Assembly: GCF_019693445.1 (NCBI RefSeq)
Contig: NZ_JAHRBL010000019.1
Location: forward strand, 1 to 62,923
Source of the DNA: Deinococcus aquaedulcis
GTDB lineage: Bacteria; Deinococcota; Deinococci; Deinococcales; Deinococcaceae
Direction: 5' to 3'
Length of the DNA stretch: 62,923 nt
Part shown: positions 26,681-36,282 of the stretch, piece by piece
Position numbering within the stretch: position 1 is the first letter of the stretch
Layout of the letters: every line of letters begins with the position of its first letter
Position numbers and translations under genes: made by a program
Notes under the pieces: generated by a model
The model's database searches: none
What the model was told of the DNA's origin: nothing
Seen by the model: the letters and a program-made list of their open reading frames with translations, nothing else

Positions 26681-27067
26681 CTAGAGGCCCGATGTTGCCT
26701 CCCGGTACGCCGCCTGCACCCGTTTCAGCCCGGGGGCCAGGGCCAGCGCCCGCAGCAGCGGCCCCTCAATCCGGAGCACCCCGCCCGTCATGGCGGCCAC
26801 CGGGTTCAGGTCGCCGCGCCAGAAGGCGTGGGCGGCCTCGCCGCTCAGCACGAACGTGAGGTCGGCGGGGCCCTGCCGGGCGGCGTCGCCGCTGTGTATC
26901 CGACTCTGCCCGCTGCGGCCGTCCACCAGCACACAGGCATGCGGCTCTGTATGTACAAAGCGCAGGGCCAGCCGCGCCTGGGCAGGGCCGGGGTCGGCGG
27001 CGCGCAGAAACACGGCGGTCAGCCGCGCTTCAAGCTCGGCGCCTGTGTGGGGCCAGGAAGGAGACAT
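26681..27067 (-). CDS. SCP2 sterol-carrier-like domain protein
   Basis: This 128-residue single-domain protein has the SCP2 pattern: A-R-L-A-L-R-F-V-H-T-E-P, then G-D-A-A-R-Q-G-P-A-D-L-T-F-V-L-S-G-E-A, A-H-A-F-W-R-G-D-L-N-P and a closing L-R-I-E-G-P-L-L-R. SCP2 folds bind lipids or other hydrophobic ligands in a tunnel. A free-standing bacterial SCP2 protein has no fixed function, so lipid transport or ligand binding is only a family-level expectation. It faces trmB and is followed by a divergent gene. Confidence 0.85.
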   Translation of the reverse strand: MSPSWPHTGAELEARLTAVFLRAADPGPAQARLALRFVHTEPHACVLVDGRSGQSRIHSGDAARQGPADLTFVLSGEAAHAFWRGDLNPVAAMTGGVLRIEGPLLRALALAPGLKRVQAAYREATSGL

Positions 27068-27155
27068 AAGGTCAGGTCAGCGTGATCGCCTGCCCATGAC
27101 CGTCAGAAGTGCTGCAAAGTGGCGGCTGGGCGCAGCAAAAAGCACGGTCGTTTCG

Positions 27156-27169
27156 CGCTTCATGAAGCG
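27156..27169. promoter_or_regulatory. Promoter palindrome shared with drRRA
   Basis: CGCTTCATGAAGCG is a perfect 14-bp palindrome. It ends 8 bp before a TACACT hexamer at 27178-27183, the probable -10 for the 98-residue gene downstream, so a bound protein would cover the -35 side. The same 14 bases occur at 32554-32567 upstream of drRRA. Confidence 0.65.
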
Positions 27170-27177
27170 TGCGCGCC

Positions 27178-27183
27178 TACACT
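27178..27183 (+). promoter_or_regulatory. -10 hexamer of a conventional promoter (98-residue gene)
   Basis: TACACT lies 121 nt before ATG 27305, which has its own strong ribosome-binding site (CAGGAGG); the 5' untranslated region would be about 115 nt. Confidence 0.5.
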
Positions 27184-27304
27184 CGCCCCACCCGGGCCTG
27201 TGGTTTGCTGCGCAGGCAGGACAGAGGCAACGAAGCCGCTCGGCGTGCGCCCAGGCGCCGGCCCAGCGGTTCCCGTTCCCTGCCCGCTTTCAGGAGGTGT
27301 TGCC

Positions 27305-27601
27305 ATGAACCAGCAGTTGCAGCAGACCCTTCAGGCCCTGTCGGGCGGTCTTCAGGGCGTGCCCGCCAGCGCGGCCGTTCAGAACGTCACGACGTGGCAT
27401 GAGACCCTGGACGGTGTCCCCGGCGCCGAAACCGTGGTGGAGCACCTGGCCAGCCTGAAGTCGGCCCTGGAAAGCGGCGATCTGGAAGGCGCCGCCGCCC
27501 TGCTGCCCGACCTGGGCGCCGCCACCGAGTCGCTGGCTGCCGACGCCCCCGAGGCCGATCAGGACGGCCTGCGCCAGCTGGCCGCCGCCCTGCAGGGCTA
27601 A
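27305..27601 (+). CDS. Hypothetical 98-residue acidic protein
   Basis: This short helical, acidic protein has no transmembrane segment or signal peptide. It is rich in Ala, Leu, Glu and Asp, with a QLQQTLQALSGGL start and a run L-E-S-G-D-L-E-G-A-A-A-L-L-P. It belongs to no family I can name. A strong GGAGG precedes the ATG, and a long leader holds the palindrome it shares with drRRA. The expression signals suggest regulated, high-level translation, perhaps under stress. Confidence 0.8.
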   Translation: MNQQLQQTLQALSGGLQGVPASAAVQNVTTWHETLDGVPGAETVVEHLASLKSALESGDLEGAAALLPDLGAATESLAADAPEADQDGLRQLAAALQG

Positions 27602-27653
27602 CCTACCCGCACGCCCAAGCGCAGGCCCCGTCTATCCTGGCGGGGCCTTGACC

Positions 27654-28571
27654 ATGTCCGATCCGCTGCACTTCACCCACGAGCCCCTGAGTGCCATCCT
27701 GCCCGCCGTGCGAGAGCGCCTGCGCGCGGGCGGCGAGGTGCAGTTCACCGTGCCTGACCCGGACCTGGGGCTGGGCCTGTACGCGGGCGAGGCCACCCCC
27801 CACGGCCGCCACCGCCCCTGGGTGGTCTGGGCGGATCTGGCCGACCTGCTGGGCGCGCACCTGCTCACCCCCCAGCCGGCGGGCCCCGGGCGGGTGCGCG
27901 TGACCCTGCGCGCCTGGGCCCCCACACCGGACCCCGACGCCGGGGGCTACGGCCCAGCGGGCACCTGGGGCCGGGTGGACAAACTGGAAGACCCGGTGTT
28001 CCTGGCCACCTTTGTGGAGGCCCTGCGCCGGGTGGACCCCCCGCCGGGCGGGCGGGTGCTGGCGCTGGGCGTGAATGCGGGCCGCGAACTGGATGCCCTG
28101 GCGCTGGCCTTTCCCGGGCGCGAACTGGACGTGGTGGGCGTAGACCTGCAGGCAGACGCGCTGGCGGCAGCCCAGGCCCGCTGGCCCCAGGCGCACTTTC
28201 TGGCCCTGGACGTGAATGCCCTGCCCGCCAACCTGGGCCGCTTTGATCTGGTGCTGGCCCTGAGCCTGCTGCAAAGCCCCGGGGTGGTGCAGGACGTGCT
28301 GCTCGCCCGCCTGCGCCGCGAGCACCTGACGCCGGGGGGCGGCCTGATTCTGGGCTTTCCCAATGCCCGCTACCGCGACGGCACCCTCAGCTACGGCGCC
28401 CGCATGCGCAACTACGCCCGCCCGGACCTGAGCCTGCTGGCCGCTGACCTGACGAATGCCCGGCGCGGCCTGCAAAAGCACGGTTACAAGGTCTTTGTCA
28501 CCGGCAAATACGAGGTGCTGCTGACCGCCATTCCGGCCGGCAAGCGCACGCCGGTTGACTTGGAACTGTAA
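27654..28571 (+). CDS. Class I SAM-dependent methyltransferase
   Basis: This 305-residue protein has a variable N-terminal part of about 125 residues, then a Rossmann methyltransferase core: G-G-R-V-L-A-L-G-V-N-A-G-R-E-L (motif I), LDVVGVDLQADALAAAQ (acidic turn), FLALDVNALP, and L-D-L-V-L-A-L-S-L-L-Q. The D-V-N and V-L-A-L segments would hold S-adenosylmethionine. The substrate cannot be read from sequence. ATG 27654 is the best start; a TTG at 27648 lies two codons before it and TATCCT lies 15 nt upstream. Confidence 0.85.
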   Translation: MSDPLHFTHEPLSAILPAVRERLRAGGEVQFTVPDPDLGLGLYAGEATPHGRHRPWVVWADLADLLGAHLLTPQPAGPGRVRVTLRAWAPTPDPDAGGYGPAGTWGRVDKLEDPVFLATFVEALRRVDPPPGGRVLALGVNAGRELDALALAFPGRELDVVGVDLQADALAAAQARWPQAHFLALDVNALPANLGRFDLVLALSLLQSPGVVQDVLLARLRREHLTPGGGLILGFPNARYRDGTLSYGARMRNYARPDLSLLAADLTNARRGLQKHGYKVFVTGKYEVLLTAIPAGKRTPVDLEL

Positions 28572-28635
28572 ATCGGAACGGGCCTTGCACATCTGCCCAC
28601 TTTCTCTTCACGAATGCACTAGGGTGGGCAGCTGT

Positions 28636-29088
28636 ATGCGCGCTCTGTTTCTGCTGCCTGCCCTGTTTCTTGCCGCCTGTGCCCCCGCCGCCACTGGCCC
28701 CGAAGACCTGAAAGGCCCCCTGGTGGAAGGCGAACGCTGGACCATCACCGGCTTTGACCAGAACAACAACAAGATGAACGGTGAAGTGGTGGTGCCCGCC
28801 GAACCCGACTATGACCGCACGGACCGCGAGTGGCTGTACAGCAGCGCCCGCGCGTCCATCCTGTACACCGAGAGCAGTAATTGGTTCAGCGTGTGGGATG
28901 AGCGTGACGCCTCACGCCTTGTGATCTGCATCGTGCGCTCACCGTACAACGCCGTCACCCGTGAATACAGCGGCATCGGCGTTTCGGGCACCATGGAGGA
29001 ACTGCGTGCCGTGTTCGCCAAGCTCAGCGGCACGGGCGTCAAGGTTGTGGGCGGCGACTGCACCGTCAAGCGCGAAGCCAAGAACTGA
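28636..29088 (+). CDS. Small lipoprotein of unknown function
   Basis: This 150-residue protein has a lipoprotein signal peptide (MRALFLLPALFLAAC; lipobox LAAC, Cys15) and a compact beta-rich mature domain with a C-terminal GGDC that could pair with V-I-C-I. I recognise no family. It should be exported and attached to the membrane. A TAGGGT hexamer lies 10 nt upstream. A strong terminator 14 nt after the stop ends the transcript. Confidence 0.8.
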   Translation: MRALFLLPALFLAACAPAATGPEDLKGPLVEGERWTITGFDQNNNKMNGEVVVPAEPDYDRTDREWLYSSARASILYTESSNWFSVWDERDASRLVICIVRSPYNAVTREYSGIGVSGTMEELRAVFAKLSGTGVKVVGGDCTVKREAKN

Positions 29089-29101
29089 GCACCGGGAGAA
29101 A

Positions 29102-29132
29102 GGGGGCCCCAGCAAGCCCTGCTGGGGCCCCC
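29102..29132. terminator. Strong terminator between lipoprotein and receiver genes
   Basis: A perfect 13-bp GC stem (29102-29114 with 29120-29132) around loop AGCCC lies between convergent genes. It is followed by TCTCTATC on the plus strand, so it may terminate both directions. Confidence 0.85.
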
Positions 29133-29143
29133 TCTCTATCGCC

Positions 29144-29587
29144 CTAGGCGCGCGGTGGAAAGCGCACGAAAGTGAGCCAGAAAGCCTCAAAGGCGCGCAT
29201 GGCGCCCAGGAAGTTCTCGAAGCCCACCGGCTTGACCACATAGCCGCTGGCGTGGCGCTCGTAGGAGGACCGCACGTCGTCGTCGGCCTGGCTGGTGGTA
29301 AGCATGACCACGGGAATGCTGCGCAGCTCCGGGTCGGCCTTCAGTTCGTCCAGCACCTCCAACCCCGTCTTGCGCGGCATGTTGATGTCCATCAGGATCA
29401 CGTCGGGGCGGGGGGCCTGGGCGTGTTCGCCCTCGCGGCGCAGGAAGCGCAGGGCTTCGACGCCGTCGCGCGCCACATGCATGCGGTTGGGTACCCGGGA
29501 GTCCTCGAAGGCTTCCAGGGTGAGCAGAACATCGGGCTCGTTGTCTTCAACAAGCAAGATTTCAATAGGAGCAGACATGGCGGTCAT
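29144..29587 (-). CDS. Single-domain response regulator, Rcp1-like
   Basis: This 147-residue receiver-only protein has phospho-acceptor Asp67 (VILMDINMP), the acidic pair EDN at 14-16, and Lys in VVKPVGFENF. The long MDINMPRKTGLEVL and FENF segments are typical of receivers that pair with phytochrome-like or multi-PAS kinases (Rcp1 group). No output domain is present, so it would pass phosphate on or act by protein contact. Its start overlaps the kinase stop as ATGA; ATG 29578 is an alternative. It is the last gene of a drRRA-kinase-receiver operon. Confidence 0.9.
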   Translation of the reverse strand: MTAMSAPIEILLVEDNEPDVLLTLEAFEDSRVPNRMHVARDGVEALRFLRREGEHAQAPRPDVILMDINMPRKTGLEVLDELKADPELRSIPVVMLTTSQADDDVRSSYERHASGYVVKPVGFENFLGAMRAFEAFWLTFVRFPPRA

Positions 29588-31854
29588 GGTGTGGGTACCC
29601 CCGGCAGAAGCACATGAAACGTACTGCCCTGTCCAGGCACAGACTCGACCCAGATGCGCCCGCCGTGGTGCTCCGCAATCTTACGGCAGATGGCCAGCCC
29701 CATGCCGTTGCCCGCAAAGGTGTCGCGGTGGTGCAGGCGCTGGAAAATCTCGAACACGCGTGCGTGGTAGTCCGGGGCGATGCCAATGCCGTGGTCGCGC
29801 ACCCGCAGGTGCACCAACGCGCCCTCCTGCGCCGAGGACACCTCGACCCGGGGGGCCTCGCCCGGCGCGTGGAACTTCAGGCCGTTGCCTACCAGATTGG
29901 TCAGCAGCTGAATGAGCAGCGAGCCCTGCCCCAGCACCCGGTGCGGCGTGTTCCAGCTCAGTGTGCCGCCGCCCTGCAGGCTGCCCTGCACATTGGCAGC
30001 GGTGGCCTGCATCAGCTCGTCCAGGGCCAGCGCGGTGGGGGGCGCGGCCTGCCGCCCGGTGCGCGCGAAGGCCAGCAGGTCCTGAATGAGGCTGCGCATC
30101 CGCTCCACGGCAGCCTGGGTGAATTGCAGGTACTGCCCGGCGCGGTCATCCAGTTGCCCGCTGTACCGGCGCGCCAGCAACTCGGTGTAGCTGCCGATGG
30201 TGCGCAGCGGTTCTTGCAGGTCGTGTGAGGCCACGTAGGCAAACTGCTCCAGGTCGTGGTTGCTGCGCTCTAAGTTCTCGATCATCTCGTGCAGCTGCGC
30301 GCGCGCCTTTTCCTGCTCGGTGATGTCCTGCACCATCACCACGGCGCCGCTCACCCGCCCCTGGGCGTCATGGGTGGGAGTCACCACGTACCCCACTGGC
30401 ACCGCCCGCCCGGAGGCGTGCCACATCACGTCGCGCTCTATGCGCCGGGTCTGGCCGTCTTGCAGGGTCTGGTGAATGGGGCACTCGGAGAGCAGGTAGG
30501 GGCGGCCGTCTTCATGGTGGTGGTGCACCAGCGCGTGCTGGGCCTGCCCGATCATGTGCTCCACGCTGTACCCCAGCATGCGCGCCGCCGCCGGGTTGGC
30601 GAAGGTGGTCACGCCCTGGGCGTCCAGGCCGAAAATGCCCTCGCCCGCCGCCGTGAGCAGCAGCGTGGAAAAGCGCGTGACCTCGGCCAGTTCGGCGGTG
30701 CGGGTTTGCACCCGGGCTTCCAGAGCGGCGTTGGCGTCCAGCAGCGACTGGCGCGCGGCCTGCAGTTCGGTCACGTCGGTGTTGGTGCCCACCCACTCCA
30801 GAATCTGGCCCTGTTCGCCCCGCACCGGCACCCCGCGCGCTTCCATGAGCACGTACTGCCCGTCGGCGCGGCGCACCCGGTACTCGGTGTGGTAGCCGCT
30901 GTTCTCCCGGACGGCCCGCTGCCACGCCGCCTGGGCGTGGGCGCGGTCTTCGGGGTGCAGCGCCGCCACCCAGCCTCCAGGGCTGTAGGTCTCGGGGGTC
31001 TGGCCGGTAAAGGCTTCCCAGTCGGGCTGCGGGGGCATAAAGGCGCCGTCCGGGCGGGCGGTCCAGACCACCTGCGCGGTGGCCTGCACCAGCGAGCGAA
31101 AGCGCTGCTCGCTGCTGCGCAGGGCGCTTTGCGCGGCGCGCAGCTCGGTGACGTCGGTAAACACCGCCGTGACCTGCTTGGGCCGCGTGTGCCCCGGGGC
31201 GATGCGTGGAATGGCCGAAACGTCCAGCCAGCGCCACGTTTCGCTGGGCGGGTGGAAGATCCCCATAGGCACGTGGTGCTGCGCTTCCCCGCTGCCCAGG
31301 GCCTGCATGGCCGGGTGCTGCTCGCCGGGAAAGGGCGAGCCGTCCGGGTGGATGGCCTGCCAGCGCGGGTCCAGCGATTCGCGTCCGATCAGCTGGTTCA
31401 GACTTAGGCCCAGGATTTCCTCGGCGGCGTGGTTGGCGTGCAGGATGCGGCCGTCCGGGGCTTGCACCGCCATGCCCAGGCGCAGGCTGTCCATCAGCTC
31501 CAGCGCCACCTCTAGCGGATCGCGCGCCACATGCAGGTGAACCAGCACGCCGCCGCCCGCCGGGGCCGCCGTGACCACGGCGGGCGCCACGGTCTCCACC
31601 AGTTTGGCCGTGACCTGCGCGACCTGCCCGGCCAGGGCCTGCTGCACCGCGCCGCGCACGGCCTCGGCGCTGCCCTCATCGAACAGCGCGCTCCAGTCGC
31701 CTTCGGGCGACACGCGGGCAATGCGCTCCTGGGCCGCCGCATTCAGGGCCACGCGGCCGTCTGGCCGCATCAGGGCCACGGGATCAGGCATGGCCGCCAG
31801 CAGGGCAGCGGCGTCCAGCCCGCCAAAGGCGGCTTCACCCACCACGGCGTTCAA
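29584..31854 (-). CDS. Multi-PAS sensor histidine kinase
   Basis: This 756-residue soluble kinase has about four PAS modules (near residues 20-115, 125-245, 255-375, 390-505). A HisKA segment follows with phospho-His544 (VASHDLQEPLRTIGSY), then an ATPase domain (NGLKFHAPG, VRDHGIGIAP, and G-x-G-x-G as AGNGMGLAIC). The H-box type matches bacteriophytochrome-like kinases with no transmembrane region, so the signal is intracellular. It lies between two response regulators, downstream of drRRA by 19 nt. The start is probably TTG 31854 or GTG a few codons on. Confidence 0.93.
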   Translation of the reverse strand: MNAVVGEAAFGGLDAAALLAAMPDPVALMRPDGRVALNAAAQERIARVSPEGDWSALFDEGSAEAVRGAVQQALAGQVAQVTAKLVETVAPAVVTAAPAGGGVLVHLHVARDPLEVALELMDSLRLGMAVQAPDGRILHANHAAEEILGLSLNQLIGRESLDPRWQAIHPDGSPFPGEQHPAMQALGSGEAQHHVPMGIFHPPSETWRWLDVSAIPRIAPGHTRPKQVTAVFTDVTELRAAQSALRSSEQRFRSLVQATAQVVWTARPDGAFMPPQPDWEAFTGQTPETYSPGGWVAALHPEDRAHAQAAWQRAVRENSGYHTEYRVRRADGQYVLMEARGVPVRGEQGQILEWVGTNTDVTELQAARQSLLDANAALEARVQTRTAELAEVTRFSTLLLTAAGEGIFGLDAQGVTTFANPAAARMLGYSVEHMIGQAQHALVHHHHEDGRPYLLSECPIHQTLQDGQTRRIERDVMWHASGRAVPVGYVVTPTHDAQGRVSGAVVMVQDITEQEKARAQLHEMIENLERSNHDLEQFAYVASHDLQEPLRTIGSYTELLARRYSGQLDDRAGQYLQFTQAAVERMRSLIQDLLAFARTGRQAAPPTALALDELMQATAANVQGSLQGGGTLSWNTPHRVLGQGSLLIQLLTNLVGNGLKFHAPGEAPRVEVSSAQEGALVHLRVRDHGIGIAPDYHARVFEIFQRLHHRDTFAGNGMGLAICRKIAEHHGGRIWVESVPGQGSTFHVLLPGVPTP

Positions 31855-31873
31855 AGGACTGGCTTCCCCCCTC

Positions 31874-32539
<666 letters not shown>

Positions 32540-32546
32540 GCCCCCG

Positions 32547-32552
32547 ATGATA
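32547..32552 (-). promoter_or_regulatory. -10 hexamer of a leaderless promoter (drRRA)
   Basis: Minus-strand TATCAT ends 7 nt before the GTG start of drRRA. Confidence 0.72.
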
Positions 32553-32553
32553 C

Positions 32554-32567
32554 CGCTTCATGAAGCG
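32554..32567. promoter_or_regulatory. Promoter palindrome upstream of drRRA
   Basis: The perfect palindrome CGCTTCATGAAGCG ends one base before the TATCAT hexamer of the drRRA promoter, a position for a repressor or spacer-binding activator. It is identical to 27156-27169 and may be autoregulatory. Confidence 0.7.
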
Positions 32568-32793
32568 GGGCTTCACGCGCCTGCCCGCGCGCTGCGGGGC
32601 CCCGCGCCCCATGCCCCTGCCGGGGGGTGTGCTAGCTTGAACGTACCGCGTCTCTGGACCCAACCTGCCCGGCAGGCTGGCCCTGAGCGACACAATCCAT
32701 CCTCCCCCTGGCCGCGCACCTTCGGCCCCGCCTTCTCTCACAACCCGCCTGCACCACGGACCCTGGCTTCAGGCGCGGACGTACGGAGTTTTC

Positions 32794-34473
<1,680 letters not shown>

Positions 34474-34488
34474 GGCAAGACAGGCAAG

Positions 34489-34516
34489 GAGGCCGCCCTG
34501 AAGCTGGGGCGGCCTC
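34489..34516 (+). terminator. Terminator after RNase J
   Basis: GAGGCCGCCC (34489-34498) pairs with 34507-34516 and is followed by TGTT. It lies 15 nt beyond the rnj stop and also faces the convergent aldo/keto reductase gene. Confidence 0.8.
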
Positions 34517-34528
34517 TGTTGGTGTGGA

Positions 34529-35587
34529 TCAGGCCTGGTCCGCCCAGTTTTGTACGTCGTGGCCGCCAAAGACCATCTTCCGCAGGCCCGGGGAGAAGAA
34601 GTTGGGGGTGTCTGGGGCACTGGCCTCATTCAGTCTGCTCAGGTGCTCGGCCGTGAGTTGCACCTCTAACGAGGCCAGATTGTCGGTCAGTTGCCGGGCG
34701 CTGCTGGCACCCAGGATGGTGGAGGTGACGCCGCGCTGGGCCGTCACCCAGGCCAGGGCCACCTGCGCCAGCGGGCGCCCGACTTCTGCCGCCACCGCCT
34801 CTACCGTCGCCAGCGTGTGCCAGTTGCGCTCGGTGAATTTACTGTCGCCAAAGGGATTGGGGCCGTCCAGGCGACCCTCGCCGTGGGCGCTGCCCCGGGT
34901 GCCGCCAGCCTGACGGGTGTATTTGCCGGTCAGGAAGCCTGCGGCCAGCGGGCTCCAGGGGGTCAGGCCCAGCCCCAGTTCACGCGCGGCGGGACCGTGT
35001 TCGCGCTCCAGGTCGCGGGCCACCAGTGAATATTCCAGTTGCAGGGCCACGGGCCCAGGGGCGCCGTGAACCTGGGCCAGCGTGGCCGCCTTCGCGGCGT
35101 ACCACGCGGGCACGTTCGAGAAGCCAAAGTACCGGATGTGGCCCTGACGCACGAAGTCGCCCAGCGTCTGCAAGGCTTCTTCAACGGGGGTCACCATGTC
35201 CCAGATGTGCAGCCAGTACAGGTCAATGTAATCGGTCCCCAGGCGGCGCAGCGAAGCGTCCAGCGCCGCTTGCAGATGCTTGCGCCCGTTGCCGCTGGCG
35301 TGGGGGTTGCCCTTCCCGGTGGCAAAGCCCGCCTTCGTGGCAATCACCAGCTGGTCGCGCAGGTGGCCCGCCACGTACTGCCCCACCAGTTCCTCACTGC
35401 GCCCTCCAGCGTAGACGTCGGCAGTGTCAATGAAATTGCCCCCGGCCTCCACGTACGCACCGAATATCGCCTGCGATTCATCTTCAGAGGCGCCCCAGCG
35501 GGTGGCGCCAAAGGTCATGGTGCCCAGCGCCAGCGGACTGACCAGCAGCCCCGAGCGGCCCAGCGTGCGGTAAGAGGTGAGGTTCAC
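34529..35587 (-). CDS. Aldo/keto reductase
   Basis: This 352-residue NADPH-dependent oxidoreductase of the AKR family (TIM barrel) has the tetrad DTADVY (Asp and Tyr), ATKAGF (Lys) and LYWLHIWD (His). Opening R-T-L-G-R-S-G-L-L-V-S-P-L-A-L-G-T-M-T-F-G and cofactor segment I-L-G-A-S-S-A-R-Q-L are also typical. Members reduce aldehydes, ketones or sugars; substrate unknown. GTG 35587 begins at the conserved VNLTSYRTLG and the longer frame upstream lacks similarity. The start is moderately certain. Confidence 0.9.
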   Translation of the reverse strand: MNLTSYRTLGRSGLLVSPLALGTMTFGATRWGASEDESQAIFGAYVEAGGNFIDTADVYAGGRSEELVGQYVAGHLRDQLVIATKAGFATGKGNPHASGNGRKHLQAALDASLRRLGTDYIDLYWLHIWDMVTPVEEALQTLGDFVRQGHIRYFGFSNVPAWYAAKAATLAQVHGAPGPVALQLEYSLVARDLEREHGPAARELGLGLTPWSPLAAGFLTGKYTRQAGGTRGSAHGEGRLDGPNPFGDSKFTERNWHTLATVEAVAAEVGRPLAQVALAWVTAQRGVTSTILGASSARQLTDNLASLEVQLTAEHLSRLNEASAPDTPNFFSPGLRKMVFGGHDVQNWADQA

Positions 35588-35955
35588 GCCCCAGCATGGG
35601 TGAGCAGAAGAAAGCCGACTGTAGGAGCAGGTACGGACGAGGTCTGCTGGGCGGTGCCGCGCTGCCCGGCAAGTGCCCAAGGCCAACGTCACCGGGCAGC
35701 GGTTGACGCCCCGATGTCGATTGGCAGCGGGGTCTGCGTAGTTTGGGGACAAGAAGCCCAGAGGGCCTGTCCTCCCTGTCTTCTGACAGACGGGTTGACA
35801 GGCCCTGGGGATCAACATCTGGTTGGAGGAAGGCGGCGGGGTCTGGAGATCCTCTGCCTCTAGGCCTGCGGCAGGACGCGCGCTGGAGCCGTGGACGCAA
35901 GCCTCTCTTCACCTGTGCCCAAGGGCCCCTGCCCAGGGGCCCTTGGAGGACCTGA
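35588..35955. other. Gene-free region with two strong hairpins
   Basis: No protein gene was found. A long interrupted stem-loop covers 35762-35806: AGGGCCTGTC pairs with 35797-35806, and inside it CTGTC 35776-35780 pairs with 35785-35789 around TTCT. A second hairpin lies at 35920-35945. The first could be part of a small structured RNA or of the promoter region of the aldo/keto reductase; nothing in the sequence decides. Confidence 0.45.
35920..35945 (-). terminator. Hairpin after the 58-residue gene
   Basis: CAAGGGCCCCTG (35920-35931) pairs perfectly over 12 bp with 35934-35945, leaving only CC as loop. It lies 10 nt past the stop of the 58-residue gene. No T-run follows, but the stem is strong. 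Confidence 0.65.
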
Positions 35956-36132
35956 TCAGTCCTCCACCACCGTCGTGGTTGTGGTGGTCTGGGTCACGGC
36001 GGGCTGGGGCTCCACTCGTTCTTCCTGGCGCACCTCGTGGCGCTCGTGGTGGGTTTCGGTGCCGGTCATGGGGTCGCGGGTTTCGGTCACCTCGGTGACC
36101 TCGGAACGCTTGGCGGTGTCGTCTGCGTGCAT
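35956..36132 (-). CDS. Small hypothetical protein, 58 residues
   Basis: Encoded on the minus strand, this polar protein begins MHADDTAKRSEVTEVTETRD and ends with six Thr and VVED. It has no membrane segment and no cysteine. An ideal AGGAGG lies 6 nt before the ATG, and a strong hairpin follows the stop, so it looks like a real single gene. Codon use is in keeping with the genome. I recognise no family; the highly charged composition suggests an intrinsically disordered, stress-related type. Confidence 0.7.
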   Translation of the reverse strand: MHADDTAKRSEVTEVTETRDPMTGTETHHERHEVRQEERVEPQPAVTQTTTTTTVVED

Positions 36133-36270
36133 GGCTGACCTCCTGGGAATGAAGTGAGTGCCTTAGCGTACTGCGGCCCCGCGCCCGCCCGGCCGCAGAT
36201 AAACCCTTGCCAAAGCCCACGGCCAAAGTCTGGGCCACGCCTGCTGGGCCGCCCGAGGAGGGCCACCGCA

Positions 36271-36276
36271 TAGAAT
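36271..36276 (+). promoter_or_regulatory. -10 hexamer of a leaderless promoter (576-residue gene)
   Basis: TAGAAT ends 6 nt before ATG 36283. Confidence 0.75.
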
Positions 36277-36282
36277 CGGCCC

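Noticed and set aside
29102..29132. Radiation/desiccation response motif (DdrO operator)
   Set aside because: This palindrome is GC-only and fits a terminator. No AT-flanked 17-bp palindrome of the DdrO type was found before any gene in the window.
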